The notes below the pieces were generated by a model. It had not been told where the DNA came from. It made no database searches and saw nothing but the letters and a program-made list of their open reading frames with translations. Positions 5,912-7,130 of a DNA stretch of 7,130 bases are shown in pieces (position 1 is the stretch's first letter; the number at the start of each line of letters is the position of its first letter). Source of the stretch: Paracoccaceae bacterium (GTDB taxonomy: Bacteria; Pseudomonadota; Alphaproteobacteria; Rhodobacterales; Rhodobacteraceae); assembly GCA_015487255.1 (NCBI GenBank), contig WFQA01000320.1, forward strand, positions 1-7,130, read 5' to 3'. A program made the translations under genes and the position numbers.

Positions 5912-5957
5912 GGCCAAACGGTTTGAACCATTATTCAAACCGTTTGGCCATTTTTTT
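5912..5957 (+). terminator. Strong intrinsic terminator after rpsP
   Basis: A perfect 16-pair stem, GGCCAAACGGTTTGAA (5912-5927) with its complement (5934-5949), closes a 6-base loop CCATTA and is followed by A and seven Ts (5951-5957). It begins 27 bases after the rpsP stop and should end the ffh operon. Each arm is itself nearly palindromic (CAAACGGTTTG at 5915-5925 and CAAACCGTTTG at 5936-5946). Confidence 0.95.
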
Positions 5958-5962
5958 GCCAC

Positions 5963-5990
5963 GGGCAGGGGCGCGCGGGCAGGGGCTGGG
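5963..5990 (+). other. G-rich tract with direct repeat, candidate G-quadruplex
   Basis: Five runs of at least three Gs (5963-5965, 5968-5971, 5977-5979, 5982-5985, 5988-5990) are separated by 2, 5, 2 and 2 bases, which fits the usual G3+N1-7 pattern on the cobQ coding strand. Ten bases, GGGCAGGGGC, are directly repeated (5963-5972 and 5977-5986). It lies between the rpsP terminator and the cobQ start. I found no clear -35/-10 pair or cobalamin riboswitch in 5958-6036. Whether it folds or regulates anything is unknown. Confidence 0.4.
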
Positions 5991-6036
5991 TTTGCATTTA
6001 TGTTGAATCCCCGGGCAAGCTGTGCCACTCAAACCT

Positions 6037-7130
6037 ATGCAAAAAGCCCGCTCGATCATGATCCAAGGCACCGGCTCCAATGTCGGTAAATCGCTGCTGG
6101 TGGCGGGGCTTTGCCGGGCGTTGCTGCGGCGGGGGTTCAGCGTCTGCCCGTTCAAGCCGCAAAACATGTCCAACAATGCCGCCGTGGCCGAGGGGGGGGA
6201 AATTGGCCGAGCGCAGGCGCTGCAGGCCATGGCCTGCAAGCTGCCACCCGGCGTGGATATGAACCCGGTGCTGCTCAAGCCAGAATCAGAGACCGGCGCG
6301 CAGGTTATTGTGCAGGGCAAGCGCCTGACCACCGCCATGGCGCGGGATTACGCCGCGCTGAAACCCGCGCTGCTGCCCAGGGTGCTGGAGAGCTTCGAAC
6401 GGCTGCGCGCCAAGGCCGATATTGTGATTGTCGAAGGGGCGGGGAGCCCGGCGGAAGTGAATTTGCGCGCCGGGGATATCGCCAATATGGGCTTTGCCGA
6501 GGCGGCGGATATTCCGGTGATACTGGCGGGTGATATTGATCGCGGCGGGGTGATTGCCCAGATCGTGGGCACCAAGGCCGTGCTCCCGGCGGATGACGCG
6601 GCGCGGATCAAGGGGTTTGTCATCAACAAATTTCGCGGTGATCCGGCGCTGTTTGATGAAGGGTTCAAGGTCATTGAGGCCCATACCGGCTGGCAGGGGC
6701 TGGGCACGCTGCCGTGGTTTGCCAAGGCGCACCACCTGCCCGCTGAAGATGCGCTTGATATCCGCTCCAGCCAGGGCGGGGCTTACCATATCGCGGTGCC
6801 GCAGTTATCGCGCATGGCCAATTTTGATGATCTCGACCCGCTCATGGCCGAGCCGGATATCCGCGTTACCATGGTGCCGGCGGGCCAGCCGCTGCCCGGA
6901 GATGCGGATCTCGTGCTGATCCCCGGCAGTAAATCCACCATCAAGGATCTTGGTTTTTTCCGCGATCAGGGCTGGGATATGGACCTGCACACCCATCTGC
7001 GCCGGGGCGGCAGGGTGCTGGGCATTTGCGGTGGCTACCAGATGCTGGGCAAGCTGATAGACGACCCCGAAGGCATTGAAGGGCCGGCCGGGCAGGTTGC
7101 GGGGCTTGGCTATCTCGATGTGGTCACCAC
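6037..7130 (+). CDS. cobQ: Cobyric acid synthase CobQ/CbiP, 3' end outside the window
   Basis: A glutamine-dependent, ATP-using amidotransferase that amidates four peripheral carboxylates (b, d, e, g) of adenosylcobyrinic acid a,c-diamide to give adenosylcobyric acid in cobalamin synthesis. About 364 codons of a family of roughly 480-500 aa are visible. The synthetase domain opens with P-loop-like MIQGTGSNVGKS (8-19), then PFKPQNMSNNAAV and GEIGRAQALQA, all CobQ hallmarks; VEGAGSPAEVNLR and GDIDRGGVIAQ follow. The class I glutaminase-like (GATase_3) domain begins near 255; LIPGSKSTIKDL and GICGGYQMLG give the nucleophile Cys331. The catalytic His lies beyond the window. Start: ATG 6037 gives an N-terminus of the expected family length but lacks a clear Shine-Dalgarno; GTG 6022 and ATG 6058 are alternatives, and an in-frame TGA at 6004 limits extension. 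It is set apart from rpsP by a terminator, so it probably starts its own transcript. Confidence 0.96.
   Translation, partial: MQKARSIMIQGTGSNVGKSLLVAGLCRALLRRGFSVCPFKPQNMSNNAAVAEGGEIGRAQALQAMACKLPPGVDMNPVLLKPESETGAQVIVQGKRLTTAMARDYAALKPALLPRVLESFERLRAKADIVIVEGAGSPAEVNLRAGDIANMGFAEAADIPVILAGDIDRGGVIAQIVGTKAVLPADDAARIKGFVINKFRGDPALFDEGFKVIEAHTGWQGLGTLPWFAKAHHLPAEDALDIRSSQGGAYHIAVPQLSRMANFDDLDPLMAEPDIRVTMVPAGQPLPGDADLVLIPGSKSTIKDLGFFRDQGWDMDLHTHLRRGGRVLGICGGYQMLGKLIDDPEGIEGPAGQVAGLGYLDVVT

Noticed and set aside
5958..6036. Cobalamin riboswitch upstream of cobQ
   Set aside because: Only about 79 bases separate the rpsP terminator from the cobQ start. That is too short for the aptamer, and I see no B12-box-like sequence.

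Overview
The window looks like chromosomal DNA of an alphaproteobacterium, most likely a Rhodobacteraceae/Roseobacter-type organism. This rests on GC-rich coding DNA, an alphaproteobacterial-type tRNA-His with A73 and no encoded G-1, a long dimethylglycine-dehydrogenase-type enzyme, an extended bS16, and a gene block ffh / GNAT / chorismate mutase / rpsP. The genus is inference only; no database search was possible.

Layout. 1-99: leader with a weak candidate promoter. 100-176 (+): tRNA-His(GUG) with encoded CCA. 177-347: no intact gene, but the minus strand carries a decayed IS3-family transposase OrfA N-terminus (192-299). 348-2852 (-): an 834-aa FAD-dependent dehydrogenase fused to a GcvT-like folate domain (dimethylglycine/sarcosine dehydrogenase family). 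2853-3128: divergent intergenic region with an inverted repeat next to the dehydrogenase start, a good sigma-70-type promoter facing ffh, and an RNA leader ending in an intrinsic terminator upstream of the ffh ribosome binding site. 3129-5885 (+): an apparent operon of ffh (SRP GTPase), a GNAT acetyltransferase, AroQ-class chorismate mutase and rpsP. The first three genes overlap by ATGA. A perfect hairpin resembling a dispersed REP-type palindrome lies between chorismate mutase and rpsP. 5912-5957: a very strong intrinsic terminator. 5963-5990: a G-rich tract fitting a G-quadruplex pattern. 6037-7130 (+): cobQ (cobyric acid synthase), cut off by the window end.

How the genes work together. 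The ffh-rpsP block is mostly housekeeping: co-translational membrane targeting (Ffh), a small-subunit ribosomal protein (bS16), an aromatic amino acid branch enzyme (chorismate mutase) and an acetyltransferase of unknown target. The divergent dehydrogenase fits breakdown of methylated glycines derived from glycine betaine, with one-carbon units passed to tetrahydrofolate. cobQ belongs to late cobalamin biosynthesis and appears to be a separate transcription unit.

I see no phage, CRISPR, toxin-antitoxin or defence system. No new multi-gene system is evident. The least explained elements are non-coding: the terminated ffh leader RNA, the palindrome fused to the chorismate mutase stop codon, the G-rich tract before cobQ, and the IS3 fossil beside the tRNA gene.
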